Assembly (NCBI GenBank): GCA_035629175.1
Contig: DASPIL010000091.1
Location: 1 to 64,000, forward strand
Source of the DNA: Verrucomicrobiia bacterium
Lineage (GTDB): Bacteria > Verrucomicrobiota > Verrucomicrobiia > Limisphaerales > DASXHY01
Reading direction: 5' to 3'
DNA length: 64,000 nucleotides
Within the stretch, counting starts at the first letter, position 1. The number at the start of each line of letters is the position of its first letter. Of the stretch, positions 24,248 through 33,274 are shown piece after piece. Position numbers and translations under genes: made by a program. The notes below the pieces were generated by a model. That model saw only the letters and a list, made by a program, of their open reading frames with translations, was not told the origin of the DNA and did not search any database.

Positions 24248-25438
24248 ATGAAATCAAGGATGCTCGCCCTGACAGCAATTCTGCTTGCTGCCACCTTGCT
24301 CACTGCCCATGCGGCGCCGTGGTTTGGCACCAAATCGAAAGCCGAAAAGAAACAAAAGGTTCCAGGCGTGGAAATGGCGCAAACCATTTCCATGATCACG
24401 GGCGTCGCCATTTCGCCTCTCCTGGGAGTGGGCGCGGTGGGCGCGTGGCAATACTTCGAAGCCAAGACACCCGAGCAAAAGGCAAAGCTGCACTGGTACG
24501 CGAATCCCGCTTTCTGGGTTCCCGCGCTGGTGCTGGTCGCATTGTGTTTCATCAAGGACACATTCGGGACCGCTCTTCCCACGGCGCTCAAAAAGCCCCT
24601 CGATGTCGCTGACACGATCGAGAACAAGATCAGCGGCCTCGTTGCAACAGGCGCGTTTGTCCCATTGGCCGTGACGTTGTTCCAGCAGGGCAACCCAGGG
24701 GATGGCGCATCTCTTGCCTCGCTGGGATTTGCCGCGATCGACTTCGGCTGGCTTTATACGGCACTCGTCATTCCGCTGGCCATGCTGGCCTTCTTCATCG
24801 TCTTTCTCGCTTCCAATGCGATCAACATCCTGATCCTGCTCAGTCCGTTCACAATCATTGACACTGCGTTGAAGGGATTTCGCCTCGCGCTCCTTGCAAG
24901 TGTTGCGGGAACCGCATGGATCGACCCGTGGCTTGGGGCCGCCTGGGCATTGATCATCATTGCGTTCGCGTATTGCATCGCAGGCTGGTCGTTCCGGTTG
25001 TCGCACTTCGGGCTCGTTTTCATCTGGGATTTCGTCACCGGCCGGTGCAAGCGGTTTGTACCGCATGCGACTGAGAACAAATTGTTCCTGGCACGGAAAA
25101 TCGAGAAGGCGCCCGCCCGCACGTATGGCCGCCTCACACGCGATGCCAGCGGAGCACTCGTGCTCAGATACCGGCCGTGGCTGGTGCTTCCCGAAAAGAC
25201 GCAGACGCTGCCTGCGGGGCGTTATCTGGCAGGATGCGGGTTCCTCTACTCGGAGGTAGTGCGTGTTGAAGGCGGCGAGGCGAAGACCATGCTGCTGCTG
25301 CCACCGCGATACGTGGGGCACGAGGAGCAATTTGCGCAGGTTTACGGATTGGCGGGAACACGCGAGGTGGGATTACGCGCAGCCTGGACCTGGCTCAAAG
25401 GCACATTCCGCGGACGGCCCGCAGCGGTTCCCGCGTGA
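24248..25438 (+). CDS. Polytopic membrane protein of unknown function
   Basis: 396 residues, not recognised. A signal-like N-terminus (about 1-22) is followed by a charged stretch (KSKAEKKQKVP), then about six membrane helices: near 45-65, 85-105, 130-150, 165-190 (DFGWLYTALVIPLAMLAFF), 195-215 and 225-245. The C-terminal 120 residues are soluble and begin FVTGRCKRFVPHATENKLFLARKIEKAPART in pieces. There is no obvious catalytic motif. It is transcribed alone, between tolQ and a convergent threonine aldolase gene 4 bases away. Confidence 0.75.
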   Translation: MKSRMLALTAILLAATLLTAHAAPWFGTKSKAEKKQKVPGVEMAQTISMITGVAISPLLGVGAVGAWQYFEAKTPEQKAKLHWYANPAFWVPALVLVALCFIKDTFGTALPTALKKPLDVADTIENKISGLVATGAFVPLAVTLFQQGNPGDGASLASLGFAAIDFGWLYTALVIPLAMLAFFIVFLASNAINILILLSPFTIIDTALKGFRLALLASVAGTAWIDPWLGAAWALIIIAFAYCIAGWSFRLSHFGLVFIWDFVTGRCKRFVPHATENKLFLARKIEKAPARTYGRLTRDASGALVLRYRPWLVLPEKTQTLPAGRYLAGCGFLYSEVVRVEGGEAKTMLLLPPRYVGHEEQFAQVYGLAGTREVGLRAAWTWLKGTFRGRPAAVPA

Positions 25439-25442
25439 ACGA

Positions 25443-26489
25443 TTATTGCTCGGTTGCGAAGCGTCGGAGGTCTGCAGCGAACGCATCGACATCTTCGGGC
25501 GTTGTGTCCCAGCTGCACATCAAACGCGCATAATCGAATCCCACATTCGTGTAGAACTTCCATCCGCGCTCGTGCATGCGTTGCACGATGGCGTCTGGAA
25601 TGGTCGCGAACAGCGCGTTCGTTTCGACAGGGTAAGCAATGTGGATAATTGGAATCGAAGCCAATTCCCGTTCCAGGCGCCGCGCCATGGCATTCGCGTG
25701 GGCGGCATGCTTTAACCACGCATTGTCACGCAACGTGCCGAGCCACGGTGCGGAGAGGAATCGCATTTTTGACGCCAGCTGGCCGCCTTGTTTGCAGCGA
25801 TAATCAAACTCCCGCGCGAGATCGTGATTGAAGAACACCACGGCTTCTCCGAGGCCGATGCCGTTCTTCGTGCCTCCAAAGCTGAGGACGTCAACCCCGC
25901 ACTGCCACGTCAGTTCCTTTGGGCTCAGGTTCAAAGCGGCCACGGCATTGGCGAAGCGGGCGCCATCCATGTGCATCCGCAAATCGAACCGCCGCGCAAT
26001 CGACGCGAGATGCTTCAACTCGGCAGGTGAATACAGCGTGCCGGCTTCTGTTGCCTGAGTGAGGCTGATCGCGCGCGGCTTCGGGTAATGAATGTCCGTG
26101 CGCTTCTGAACGGCTTGCTCGATGGCGGACGGATCGATCTTTCCGTTTGCGCCCGGGAGCAGCAGCACCTTCATCCCGTTTGCAAAAAATTCGGGCGCGC
26201 CGCACTCCGAAACCTCAACGTGCGCGAGCTCGTGGCACAGGATGCTGTGATACGATTGGCATAATGCCGCGAGGGAAAGGGAATTGGCGGCAGTTCCGTT
26301 GAAGACAAAGAATACTTCGCAGTCGGTTTCAAACACCTCGCGAATCAGGTCGGAGGCCCGCTTCGTCCATGAGTCATTTCCGTAGCTGACTTCATGTCCC
26401 TCATTGGCCTCAAGCATTGCAGCGAGCGCCTCGGGACAGATTCCTGAATAATTATCGCTGGCAAACTGGCGCCGGTTGTTCGTGTTCAT
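25443..26489 (-). CDS. Low-specificity threonine aldolase / beta-eliminating lyase family
   Basis: 348 residues from ATG 26489, chosen because the family start (RQFASDNYSGICPEALAAM) follows it directly. PLP-dependent fold type I enzyme that cleaves threonine to glycine and acetaldehyde. Seen: GTAANSLSL phosphate-binding region, HMDGARFANA with the PLP-ring Asp175, and the likely Schiff-base Lys208 in LSFGGTKNG. It lies 13 bases after the small transporter subunit gene on the same strand, so an operon with the NSS transporter is likely, which would link amino-acid uptake to breakdown. Confidence 0.88.
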   Translation of the reverse strand: MNTNNRRQFASDNYSGICPEALAAMLEANEGHEVSYGNDSWTKRASDLIREVFETDCEVFFVFNGTAANSLSLAALCQSYHSILCHELAHVEVSECGAPEFFANGMKVLLLPGANGKIDPSAIEQAVQKRTDIHYPKPRAISLTQATEAGTLYSPAELKHLASIARRFDLRMHMDGARFANAVAALNLSPKELTWQCGVDVLSFGGTKNGIGLGEAVVFFNHDLAREFDYRCKQGGQLASKMRFLSAPWLGTLRDNAWLKHAAHANAMARRLERELASIPIIHIAYPVETNALFATIPDAIVQRMHERGWKFYTNVGFDYARLMCSWDTTPEDVDAFAADLRRFATEQ

Positions 26490-26502
26490 CAAATCGCGAA
26501 AA

Positions 26503-26649
26503 TCAATCCTCTCCCTTCTGGATATCCTCAATGCCGTGAATGTGCTCATCGGGTTTGGCTTCTGTCAGGATGCGGTAGATGCACCAGCCGAAAAGGGCCA
26601 CCACGAAGGACACGGACACAATCATGTTGATCCAGCCGCCGGTTGTCAT
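26503..26649 (-). CDS. MetS-type small subunit of an NSS transporter
   Basis: 48 residues: a single membrane helix (about 8-27, MIVSVSFVVALFGWCIYRIL) followed by a charged tail (TEAKPDEHIHGIEDIQ). The ATG overlaps the stop of the NSS transporter gene (ATGA). In Corynebacterium a comparable tiny protein, MetS, is required for MetP, an NSS-family methionine/alanine transporter; the size, topology and position match that arrangement. The gene is easily missed because of its length. Confidence 0.75.
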   Translation of the reverse strand: MTTGGWINMIVSVSFVVALFGWCIYRILTEAKPDEHIHGIEDIQKGED

Positions 26650-28265
26650 GGTTGTTTCTCCCTGGATGTTGAATTGCCCGCCTTGTCCCAGCGTCTGCCA
26701 GCCGCGGCGGTGGTAATGATGAAAAATGTGATAATCAGGACGATCAGCGCGACACTCATGCGCGCGACCGGGCTGGCTGTTGGGCCGTAAAGATCCGTGA
26801 CATAACTTGTCGGCTCAAACGTTCGCGTGGCTGGGTTCCATCCGAATACCTTGAACCACACCCAGAATCCAAAAATTGTCAGGAGATAAAGCGGGCAGAC
26901 GTATTTGATGATGAGCTTGAAGAACGAAGGAATCCGGAGCGACGCGCCCTTATGCGCCTCCTTCCAGCCCTCTTCAATTCCGAGGACCCACCCAAACACG
27001 ATGATTAGAACGGTCGCGAGCAGGAATATCAGGAAAGTGCCCACCCAGAAATCAATCGTATCGAGCGCCTTCAGGTCCTTGCTGAAGTAAACCACGAACA
27101 GGCATCCCATGGCGGTCATCAGGCCCAGCAGGCTGATGGACTGTTTGCGATTGAGGCCGAGGCCTTCCTCGAGAAACGCGATGCCCGGCTGCAGCATGGA
27201 CAGCGAGCTGGTAATCGCCGCAAGGAACAGCAGGAAGAACCAGGCGGCGCCAAAAAACTGCGGAGCCGGCATTTTGGAGAACACGAGAGGAAGGACTTTG
27301 AATCCGAGCCCAAACGTTCCCTGGCCGATGATTCCCGCCGCGCCGAGAAACACGAATGCTGCTGGAACCGTGATCATTCCACCCAGGCCCACTTCGCAAA
27401 ATTCATTCGCGCTCGTGGCGGTCAGGCCGCTTAAAACGATATCGTCCTTTTCGCGGAGATAACTGGAATAGGTGATGATCACCCCGAAACCGACAGACAA
27501 CGAAAAGAACACCTGCCCAGCGGCTTCAAGCCACAGTTGGGGATTCCGAAGTTGCTGGGAGATGTCGCCCGGATTCCACATATAGCCGAGCCCATTGATT
27601 AAAGATTGTTCGGGCAGGGCCGGGTCGGGTGTCCCCAGCGTGAGAACGCGCACGAGGACAATGATGGCGAGGAGTATGAGCGTGGGCATGCCCCAGCGGC
27701 AGAACGCTTCAATCCCTTTGGAGATCCCCCGGTAAATGATTGCGAAGTTAATCGCGAAGACAATCACCAGGAACACGACCACCTGGTTGTGGCCCTGTGA
27801 TACGGTCAAGCCGTTCTCAGTGGCGCCAACAAACCGCGCCCAAAAATCGCCGTAGGAACTGACATCGGTCCCGAGATTCAGGGCCCCGCTGGCTGAATAC
27901 CATGCGTAACCGAGGCACCACGCCTCGATATACACGTAATACATGTAAATCGTGACAGGGATGATGGCACCCAGCACGCCGATGTACTTCCCCGCAGGGT
28001 GTCGAATAAGAGCGTAGAAAATCCCGGGGCTGGAACGAAATCCCTTCTGTCCTGCGTATCGTCCGAGAGTCCATTCCGCCCAGCAGATGGGAATTCCCAG
28101 GATGAGCAGCGAAATGAAATAGGCGATCATGAACCCGCCGCTGCCGTACTTGGCGGCGAGTCCCGGAAAGCGCAGGAAATTGCCCAGCCCGACGGCGCTT
28201 CCGGCGACGGCCATGATCACTCCGAGCCGCGAACTCCACGATTCCCGAATTAGGCCGGTGGTCAT
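26646..28265 (-). CDS. Sodium-dependent NSS-family transporter (MetP-like)
   Basis: 539 residues with about twelve membrane helices. The N-terminus SRLGVIMAVAGSAVGLGNF-LRFPG is the sodium and substrate-binding first helix of the neurotransmitter:sodium symporter family. Imports an amino acid with sodium; substrate not defined by sequence, though the downstream MetS-like subunit and threonine aldolase make a neutral amino acid such as alanine, methionine or threonine plausible. It is followed by an ATGA overlap with the small subunit gene. Confidence 0.9.
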   Translation of the reverse strand: MTTGLIRESWSSRLGVIMAVAGSAVGLGNFLRFPGLAAKYGSGGFMIAYFISLLILGIPICWAEWTLGRYAGQKGFRSSPGIFYALIRHPAGKYIGVLGAIIPVTIYMYYVYIEAWCLGYAWYSASGALNLGTDVSSYGDFWARFVGATENGLTVSQGHNQVVVFLVIVFAINFAIIYRGISKGIEAFCRWGMPTLILLAIIVLVRVLTLGTPDPALPEQSLINGLGYMWNPGDISQQLRNPQLWLEAAGQVFFSLSVGFGVIITYSSYLREKDDIVLSGLTATSANEFCEVGLGGMITVPAAFVFLGAAGIIGQGTFGLGFKVLPLVFSKMPAPQFFGAAWFFLLFLAAITSSLSMLQPGIAFLEEGLGLNRKQSISLLGLMTAMGCLFVVYFSKDLKALDTIDFWVGTFLIFLLATVLIIVFGWVLGIEEGWKEAHKGASLRIPSFFKLIIKYVCPLYLLTIFGFWVWFKVFGWNPATRTFEPTSYVTDLYGPTASPVARMSVALIVLIITFFIITTAAAGRRWDKAGNSTSREKQP

Positions 28266-28337
28266 GGAGTCAGGTTTCTACCGGGGTTCCTGCCCGACCG
28301 CCAGCCGGAACTCGAAAGGTGCGGCAAATTCTATGAA

Positions 28338-29513
28338 CTATTTTGCGGCGGCAACGGCGTCGCGAATCATCTGCTTGAACGTTTCGATTCCTTCATCGAA
28401 CGCAGCGGCGATCGGCAGAACTGGCGTTTTTCGAACGCGCCGTTTGAACTTCTTCAAATTTTCGGCGGCGGGTTCCTCATCCATTTTGTTCGCAACAACA
28501 AGGCGCGGCCGCTCGATCAAGGCCGGCGCATAAAGCTCGAGTTCCTTCAGCAGTTTGCGGTAGTCGTCCCAGGGTTCCCGTCCGTCACTGCCCGCCATGT
28601 CGACCAGCACCACCAGGACTTTGCAGCGTTGAATGTGGCGCAGGAATGCGTGGCCAAGGCCGACATTTTGATGGGCGCCTTCAATCAAACCGGGAACGTC
28701 ACAAACAGTGAGGCGGTGAAAGTCTGAGTATTCTACGATGCCGATTTGCGGGTGCAAAGTGGTGAACGGATACGGCGCCACTTTTGGACGGGCGCGTGAA
28801 ATGGCTGTCAGGAGAGTGGACTTTCCGGCATTCGGATATCCCACCAACCCGACCTCTGCCACAATTCGCAATTCCAGCAGGAATTCACCTTCGTCGCCTG
28901 CCTCGCCAGGTTGCGCAAATCGCGGTGTCTGGCGAACCGACGTGGCGAAGTTTCGATTTCCCAAGCCGCCGCGGCCGCCTTTGCACAGCAAAAACTGCTG
29001 GCCGTGTTGCGTCAGGTCGGCCACCAATTCGCCCTTCGAGGCATCGTGCTTCTCGCCCGGGGTTTCGGTTTCGGCAGAAAGGTCGACTTCCATGGCAGCT
29101 GCACCGGCTGCGTGACGGATCACCGCCCGCTGGCTGCCGCTGAATCTCAACAAGGGCTTGGGCGGTTCAACTTCGTCCGCTTCATCGTCATCAGCCTCTT
29201 CGGGTTTCGGCTGGGACGGCAATCGCCAGACCAGCGTTCCACACGGGACCTTGATGATCAGGTCCTTCCCGGCGAGGCCATCCATGCCCTTGCCCATGCC
29301 GCCTTTGCCGTCTTGGGCGATCAGTCTGGGTTGATAATATTGGCCGATCAGGTTGTTCAAGTCATGATCCGCCTGCAAGATGACACTTCCGCCGCGTCCT
29401 CCGTTGCCGCCGCTCGGGCCGCCCTTGGGAATGTAGGCTTCACGATGAAACGCGATAGCGCCTTTTCCGCCATGGCCGGCGCGGGCATACACTTTGATTT
29501 CATCGATAAACAT
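28338..29513 (-). CDS. obgE: GTPase Obg with an acidic insertion
   Basis: 391 residues. Obg is an essential GTPase for 50S ribosome assembly. The Gly-rich Obg fold (FIDEIKVYARAGHGGKGAIA, PSGGNGGRGGSV) fills 1-190 and the G domain 215-390: G1 GYPNAGKST, G3 DVPGLIEGA, G4 ANKMD. Between CGTLVWR (about 91-97) and ELVADLTQHGQ (about 162-172) there is an extra acidic segment of about 60 residues (KPEEADDDEADEVEPP) that E. coli Obg lacks. The C-terminal TGS domain is absent, as in many Obg proteins. It lies downstream of rplU-rpmA but beyond their terminator. Confidence 0.95.
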   Translation of the reverse strand: MFIDEIKVYARAGHGGKGAIAFHREAYIPKGGPSGGNGGRGGSVILQADHDLNNLIGQYYQPRLIAQDGKGGMGKGMDGLAGKDLIIKVPCGTLVWRLPSQPKPEEADDDEADEVEPPKPLLRFSGSQRAVIRHAAGAAAMEVDLSAETETPGEKHDASKGELVADLTQHGQQFLLCKGGRGGLGNRNFATSVRQTPRFAQPGEAGDEGEFLLELRIVAEVGLVGYPNAGKSTLLTAISRARPKVAPYPFTTLHPQIGIVEYSDFHRLTVCDVPGLIEGAHQNVGLGHAFLRHIQRCKVLVVLVDMAGSDGREPWDDYRKLLKELELYAPALIERPRLVVANKMDEEPAAENLKKFKRRVRKTPVLPIAAAFDEGIETFKQMIRDAVAAAK

Positions 29514-29617
29514 GCGTTGATTCTCTCCTGCTCGGCCTGACCTTGTGAATCAGGCGTTAAATCACTTATCTCCTGCGGGCGGGCCGGACGCAAGTGCGGC
29601 CGGGGGCTGTTGCGGAA

Positions 29618-29648
29618 ACAAAAAAGGCGAGGCCGAAACCTCGCCTTG
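29618..29648 (-). terminator. Rho-independent terminator of the rplU-rpmA transcript
   Basis: Perfect stem GGCGAGG (29626-29632) / CCTCGCC (29639-29645), extended by A-T pairs, 6-base loop, followed on the minus strand by a T-run (29625-29620). It lies 19 bases past the rpmA stop. Confidence 0.9.
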
Positions 29649-29666
29649 AAATGGAACGAACAAAAC

Positions 29667-29933
29667 CTAGTTTTGCGCGGTGGCTTGAGCTTCTGCGACG
29701 ATGTTCACGCGGCGGCTGTCCTTGTCGAACATCACCTTGCCGTCTGCGAGGGCGAACAAAGTCCAATCGCGGCCGGTGCCTACATTCTGGCCCGCGAGGA
29801 ACTTGGTGCCGCGCTGCCGAACGAGAATGCTGCCCGCGGTGACGAACTGTCCTCCGAAACGCTTGACGCCAAGCCGTTTGCTGACGCTGTCGCGCCCGTT
29901 GCGAACGCTGCCTTGACCTTTCTTATGTGCCAT
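29667..29933 (-). CDS. rpmA: 50S ribosomal protein L27
   Basis: 88 residues. Canonical N-terminus [16 protein letters not shown], whose tail reaches the peptidyl-transferase centre, then [20 protein letters not shown] and [16 protein letters not shown]. No Firmicutes-type cleavable N-terminal extension. It starts 6 bases after rplU and ends before a strong terminator, so rplU-rpmA is a compact two-gene transcript. Confidence 0.98.
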   Translation of the reverse strand: MAHKKGQGSVRNGRDSVSKRLGVKRFGGQFVTAGSILVRQRGTKFLAGQNVGTGRDWTLFALADGKVMFDKDSRRVNIVAEAQATAQN

Positions 29934-29939
29934 AAACTC

Positions 29940-30251
29940 TTAAGCTTTAATTTCCTTGATCTTGACGACCGTCAGTTCCTGACGATGTCCGATGCTTTTG
30001 TGATAGCCCTTGCGGCGTTTCATCTTGAACGTGAGTTTCTTTTCGCCGCGGATGTGCTCGACTACGTCGGCGACAACAGAAGCGCTGGCGACCGTAGGGG
30101 CGCCGACCGTGACTTTGCCGTCATTGCTGACGAGCAGGACGCGGTCAAAAGTGAAGGGCTGGCCGGCGTCCACAGCGAGACGTTCGACCTGGAGCGTATC
30201 GCCCGCGCTAACGCGATACTGTTTGCTTCCGGTTTCTAATACAGCGTACAT
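29940..30251 (-). CDS. rplU: 50S ribosomal protein L21
   Basis: 103 residues from ATG 30251, chosen because it gives the universal start MYAVLETGSKQYRV; the six-residue extension possible upstream is not conserved. Ends KSIGHRQELTVVKIKEI, the normal L21 C-terminus. Binds 23S rRNA in the large ribosomal subunit. First gene of the rplU-rpmA transcript. Confidence 0.98.
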   Translation of the reverse strand: MYAVLETGSKQYRVSAGDTLQVERLAVDAGQPFTFDRVLLVSNDGKVTVGAPTVASASVVADVVEHIRGEKKLTFKMKRRKGYHKSIGHRQELTVVKIKEIKA

Positions 30252-30280
30252 AAAATGATTTCCCCGCAAAAGGGACGGTG

Positions 30281-30309
30281 ATGAGACCAGAATTCAAAAT
30301 GGGTGTCAA
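30281..30309 (-). promoter_or_regulatory. Putative sigma-70 promoter for rplU-rpmA
   Basis: On the minus strand TTGACA (30309-30304) is followed after 17 bases by TCTCAT (30286-30281), four of six bases matching the -10 consensus. It lies 30 bases before the rplU ATG. Confidence 0.45.
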
Positions 30310-30406
30310 CGCCTCATTTTTCCACGCATCGACAGGCTGTCAACGTGCCGAAACGGAAAAGAATTTGTTTTTTCACCGCTGGATCTGTTAAATCACCGCT
30401 TCTCGT

Positions 30407-30952
30407 ATGAACCCGATTGGCAACCCCCTGCGCACGCCTGAATGGCGGATCGCCGCGCTTGCCTTGTCGATCGTCGCACTGGATCAGCTTTCCAAAGCAA
30501 TTGTCCTCCGTTTTCTCGGGTACGAGGAGGAGCGGGTCATCATCGAAGGCTTCTTCAAGCTGGTGCATTGGGGAAACACGGGCGCAGCCTGGAGTTTGTT
30601 CAAGGGCAATAATCTCCTGCTGGCCGTGATCGCTGTGGCCGCATTGATTGTTCTCTACCTCACCCGCCGTCACTTCGATACCCGCTCCCGGCTTGGCCAG
30701 GTGGCGTTCGGCCTCATCGTCGGTGGCATCATCGGGAACTTGATCGACCGATTGCTCCCCACCCGCCGGCATGTCATCGATTTCCTGTATTTTTACGTTG
30801 AACGCCAGGGACAGGTGCATGGATTTCCGGCTTTCAACGTTGCGGATACCGCAATCTGCACCGGGGTGGGGCTGGTCTTTCTGCTGACATGGCGCGCTGA
30901 ACGCACCGCCCGCACCGTGCAATCGCCTGCCGCGGAAACTGAGCTACGTTGA
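30407..30952 (+). CDS. lspA: Signal peptidase II (prolipoprotein signal peptidase)
   Basis: 181 residues with four membrane helices. Inner-membrane aspartyl protease that cleaves lipoprotein signal peptides before the lipid-modified Cys. Seen: LDQLSKAIV near the N-terminus, [12 protein letters not shown], and the two catalytic-Asp motifs [14 protein letters not shown] and [14 protein letters not shown]. It would process the several lipoproteins encoded in this window. The C-terminus has a longer-than-usual polar tail. The next gene starts 6 bases later. Confidence 0.96.
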   Translation: MNPIGNPLRTPEWRIAALALSIVALDQLSKAIVLRFLGYEEERVIIEGFFKLVHWGNTGAAWSLFKGNNLLLAVIAVAALIVLYLTRRHFDTRSRLGQVAFGLIVGGIIGNLIDRLLPTRRHVIDFLYFYVERQGQVHGFPAFNVADTAICTGVGLVFLLTWRAERTARTVQSPAAETELR

Positions 30953-30958
30953 CGGCCA

Positions 30959-31897
30959 ATGAACGGTCGAACCGAAGTGGTCATCGTTTGCAGGACGCTT
31001 CCCTCTCAACGGCTGGATATCTTTCTCCGGGACGAATTTCCTGCCGTGTCACGCGGCGCCTTTCAACGACTAATTGACGAGGGGCATGTTCGCGTGGATG
31101 GGCGCACCGTCAAGACGACTCATGTCCCTCGCGCCGGCGAACGCATTGAGATCTTCTGGCCGGAAGCCAGGCCTGCGACTGCGCAGCCGCAGGAGATGCC
31201 GATGGATGTTCTGTACGAAGACGAATCCCTCCTCGTCATCAACAAGCCCCCAGGACTGGTGGTTCATCCGGCAGCGGGCCACGATGATAATACCCTCGTG
31301 AATGGCTTGCTCCATCACTGTCAGGGAGGCCTCAGCGGAATTGGCGGTGTTGCCCGGCCGGGAATTGTGCATCGGCTCGACAAGGAAACGAGCGGATGCC
31401 TGGTCGTGGCGAAGGACGATGCCGCCCACTTGGCCCTCTCCGCCCAATTTGCCGGTCGAACAGTAGAGAAGATTTATCACGCCATTGTCTGTGGGGAACT
31501 CGCAAAGGAAAACGGTGAGATTCGTGCTGCCATTGCACGGCATCCGTCTCATCGCAAAAGAATGGCTGTCAGCGATGGCAGCGGCCGCGAAGCACATACC
31601 AGTTATCGCGTGCTTGAGAAGTTGCGCTCAACGACCCTTGTCGAAGCCATCCTGCACACCGGGCGAACCCACCAGATTCGCGTCCATTTTCGACATTTGG
31701 GATTTCCGCTTGCGGGCGACGACACTTATGGCCAGCGGCAAAATCGCCGTTTGGAGGAACTGCTTGGGTTTGGCGCTCCTCGCGTGATGCTGCATGCTGT
31801 CACTCTCGCGTTTACCCATCCCGTGACTGGCCGCAGAACAAAGTTTGAGGCGCCGCGACCTGCGGATTTCGACGAGTTTTTGAAGTTAGTCCGCTGA
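30959..31897 (+). CDS. rluD: RluD-type 23S rRNA pseudouridine synthase
   Basis: 312 residues. An N-terminal S4 RNA-binding domain (about 12-70: QRLDIFLRDEFPAVSRGAFQ, HVRVDGRTVK) is followed by the RluA-family catalytic domain with the nucleophilic Asp in GIVHRLDKETSGCLVVAK and HTGRTHQIRVHFRHLGFPL near the end. Isomerises uridines in 23S rRNA helix 69 if it is RluD; the S4 domain and gene order after lspA (as in many bacteria) support that. It follows lspA with a 6-base gap. Confidence 0.93.
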   Translation: MNGRTEVVIVCRTLPSQRLDIFLRDEFPAVSRGAFQRLIDEGHVRVDGRTVKTTHVPRAGERIEIFWPEARPATAQPQEMPMDVLYEDESLLVINKPPGLVVHPAAGHDDNTLVNGLLHHCQGGLSGIGGVARPGIVHRLDKETSGCLVVAKDDAAHLALSAQFAGRTVEKIYHAIVCGELAKENGEIRAAIARHPSHRKRMAVSDGSGREAHTSYRVLEKLRSTTLVEAILHTGRTHQIRVHFRHLGFPLAGDDTYGQRQNRRLEELLGFGAPRVMLHAVTLAFTHPVTGRRTKFEAPRPADFDEFLKLVR

Positions 31898-32066
31898 CTT
31901 GATTACATTGTTGGCCGCAGCGGGACCGTTCCCCTTCCTAAAGCAGGTTTCCTCCCCATTTGGCCCGTGTGGCACTGCATACGACTGTTCGCATACGTTT
32001 CGTTTCCGCGCCCCACGGTGTCGGACTTTCACGAGAAACAACAACCAAGAGGACAAAAACTTAATT

Positions 32067-33044
32067 ATGAAAAAATCATTGATCACATGTCTGGCCTGCG
32101 CAGCTTCCGCGGCCGTTGCAGTCGCTGCCTCCAGCTCCACCGGCTCATCCGGTTCCTCAGGCTCGGGCACGTCGAGCAGTTCGTCGATCGGAAGTGACTC
32201 GTCAACGGGTTCGAGCAGCTCTGGAATGTCGGGCTCGTCGGGTTCACAAAGCTCGCAGAGTGGACAATCCGGCAGCTCTGGTTCATCCCTGGATCACAGC
32301 TCCAGCAGCAGCAGCGGCCTCAGCGCTACGGGTCGCAGCAGTTCTCAGGCAGTACGGGGAAGCAACCTCATGGGCTCACAAATCAAGGATCGATCGGGCA
32401 GCACCATCGGTCGCATCGAAGATGTAATCCTCAACCCCACGTCAGGCCGCATTGATTTCGCCGTGATTTCGTTGTCAGGCCAGGGATCGTCTGCGTCGGG
32501 CTTAAGCAGTTCAACCAGTACTTCCGACGGCACTTCCGGGGCGCACACCCAGAACAGCGGCACGGGCCAGGGAATGAATGCCGGCACCACCCAAAGCGGC
32601 GGTTCACAAGGCGGAGCTGGCACGACGTCTTCGACGACCTACGGTTCAGCCGGATCGAGTTCAAGCTCCTCAAGCGGGAAACTCATCCCGGTTCCGTGGT
32701 CGCTCCTGCAGACTGAATCGTCAAGCTCGGCCAGTTCCAGCTCGTCCTCGTTGGGCATGAGCAGCAGCAGCCAGCAAAGCTTCACGCTGAACGTGGACAG
32801 CACCAAGCTGCAGTCGGCCCCCTCACTTAGCCGCGGTAACTGGTCGGAGATCAGCCAATCCGGATTCAGCCAGCGCGTGAACTCACATTTTGGCGTCTCT
32901 GGGATGTCGGGTTCGACCGGCGGATCCGAATCACCTTACGGCTCCAGCACCGGTTCCAGTGACTCGAGCTCATCTGGATCAAGCATTCGATCGAGCGGCA
33001 GTTCCGGCTCGAGCGGTTCAAGCTCCGGAAGTTCCGATCAATAA
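32067..33044 (+). CDS. Secreted Ser/Gly-rich protein with an interrupted PRC-barrel domain
   Basis: 325 residues from ATG 32067, which gives a signal peptide (about 1-21, KKSLITCLACAASAAVAVA); the frame is open upstream but that part has no start signals. About half of the protein is Ser and Gly in runs such as GSSGSSGSGTSSSSS. A PRC-barrel half (MGSQIKDRSGSTIGRIEDV, about 102-136) and its closing strand (GKLIPVPWSLLQ, about 204-215) are separated by about 65 low-complexity residues. PRC barrels bind proteins or ions; exported Ser-rich forms are unstudied to my knowledge. Terminator downstream at 33061. Confidence 0.8.
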   Translation: MKKSLITCLACAASAAVAVAASSSTGSSGSSGSGTSSSSSIGSDSSTGSSSSGMSGSSGSQSSQSGQSGSSGSSLDHSSSSSSGLSATGRSSSQAVRGSNLMGSQIKDRSGSTIGRIEDVILNPTSGRIDFAVISLSGQGSSASGLSSSTSTSDGTSGAHTQNSGTGQGMNAGTTQSGGSQGGAGTTSSTTYGSAGSSSSSSSGKLIPVPWSLLQTESSSSASSSSSSLGMSSSSQQSFTLNVDSTKLQSAPSLSRGNWSEISQSGFSQRVNSHFGVSGMSGSTGGSESPYGSSTGSSDSSSSGSSIRSSGSSGSSGSSSGSSDQ

Positions 33045-33060
33045 CAAATGTTCAACTCAC

Positions 33061-33089
33061 GGCGCGGACCGTCGCGGTTCGCGCCTTTT
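33061..33089 (+). terminator. Rho-independent terminator after the Ser/Gly-rich gene
   Basis: Stem GGCGCGGACC (33061-33070) / GGTTCGCGCC (33076-33085) with one G-U pair and a 5-base loop, followed by TTTT. Confidence 0.8.
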
Positions 33090-33274
33090 GCTGTACTGAT
33101 CAGTGGGGATTCACCTGATTCCAGCCAAGTCCTCCTAGCACATACGCTTTAATGGATTTTCGATACCCGAATGCCCCGACACTGCGAATGGTCGATTCGC
33201 CAGACTTCCGCCGGACAATGCACGGAAGGTTTGGATGACAACTCTTCCCTGCCTGGGCGGGGTAAGGCGTTTCT

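Noticed and set aside
24254-25330. 358-residue minus-strand frame opposite the 396-residue membrane protein
   Set aside because: Charged antisense frame without motifs; the plus frame has regular hydrophobic helices.
32116-33044. Ser/Gly runs as a DNA tandem repeat or CRISPR-like array
   Set aside because: The runs reflect codons of a low-complexity protein; there are no equal-length repeats with unique spacers.
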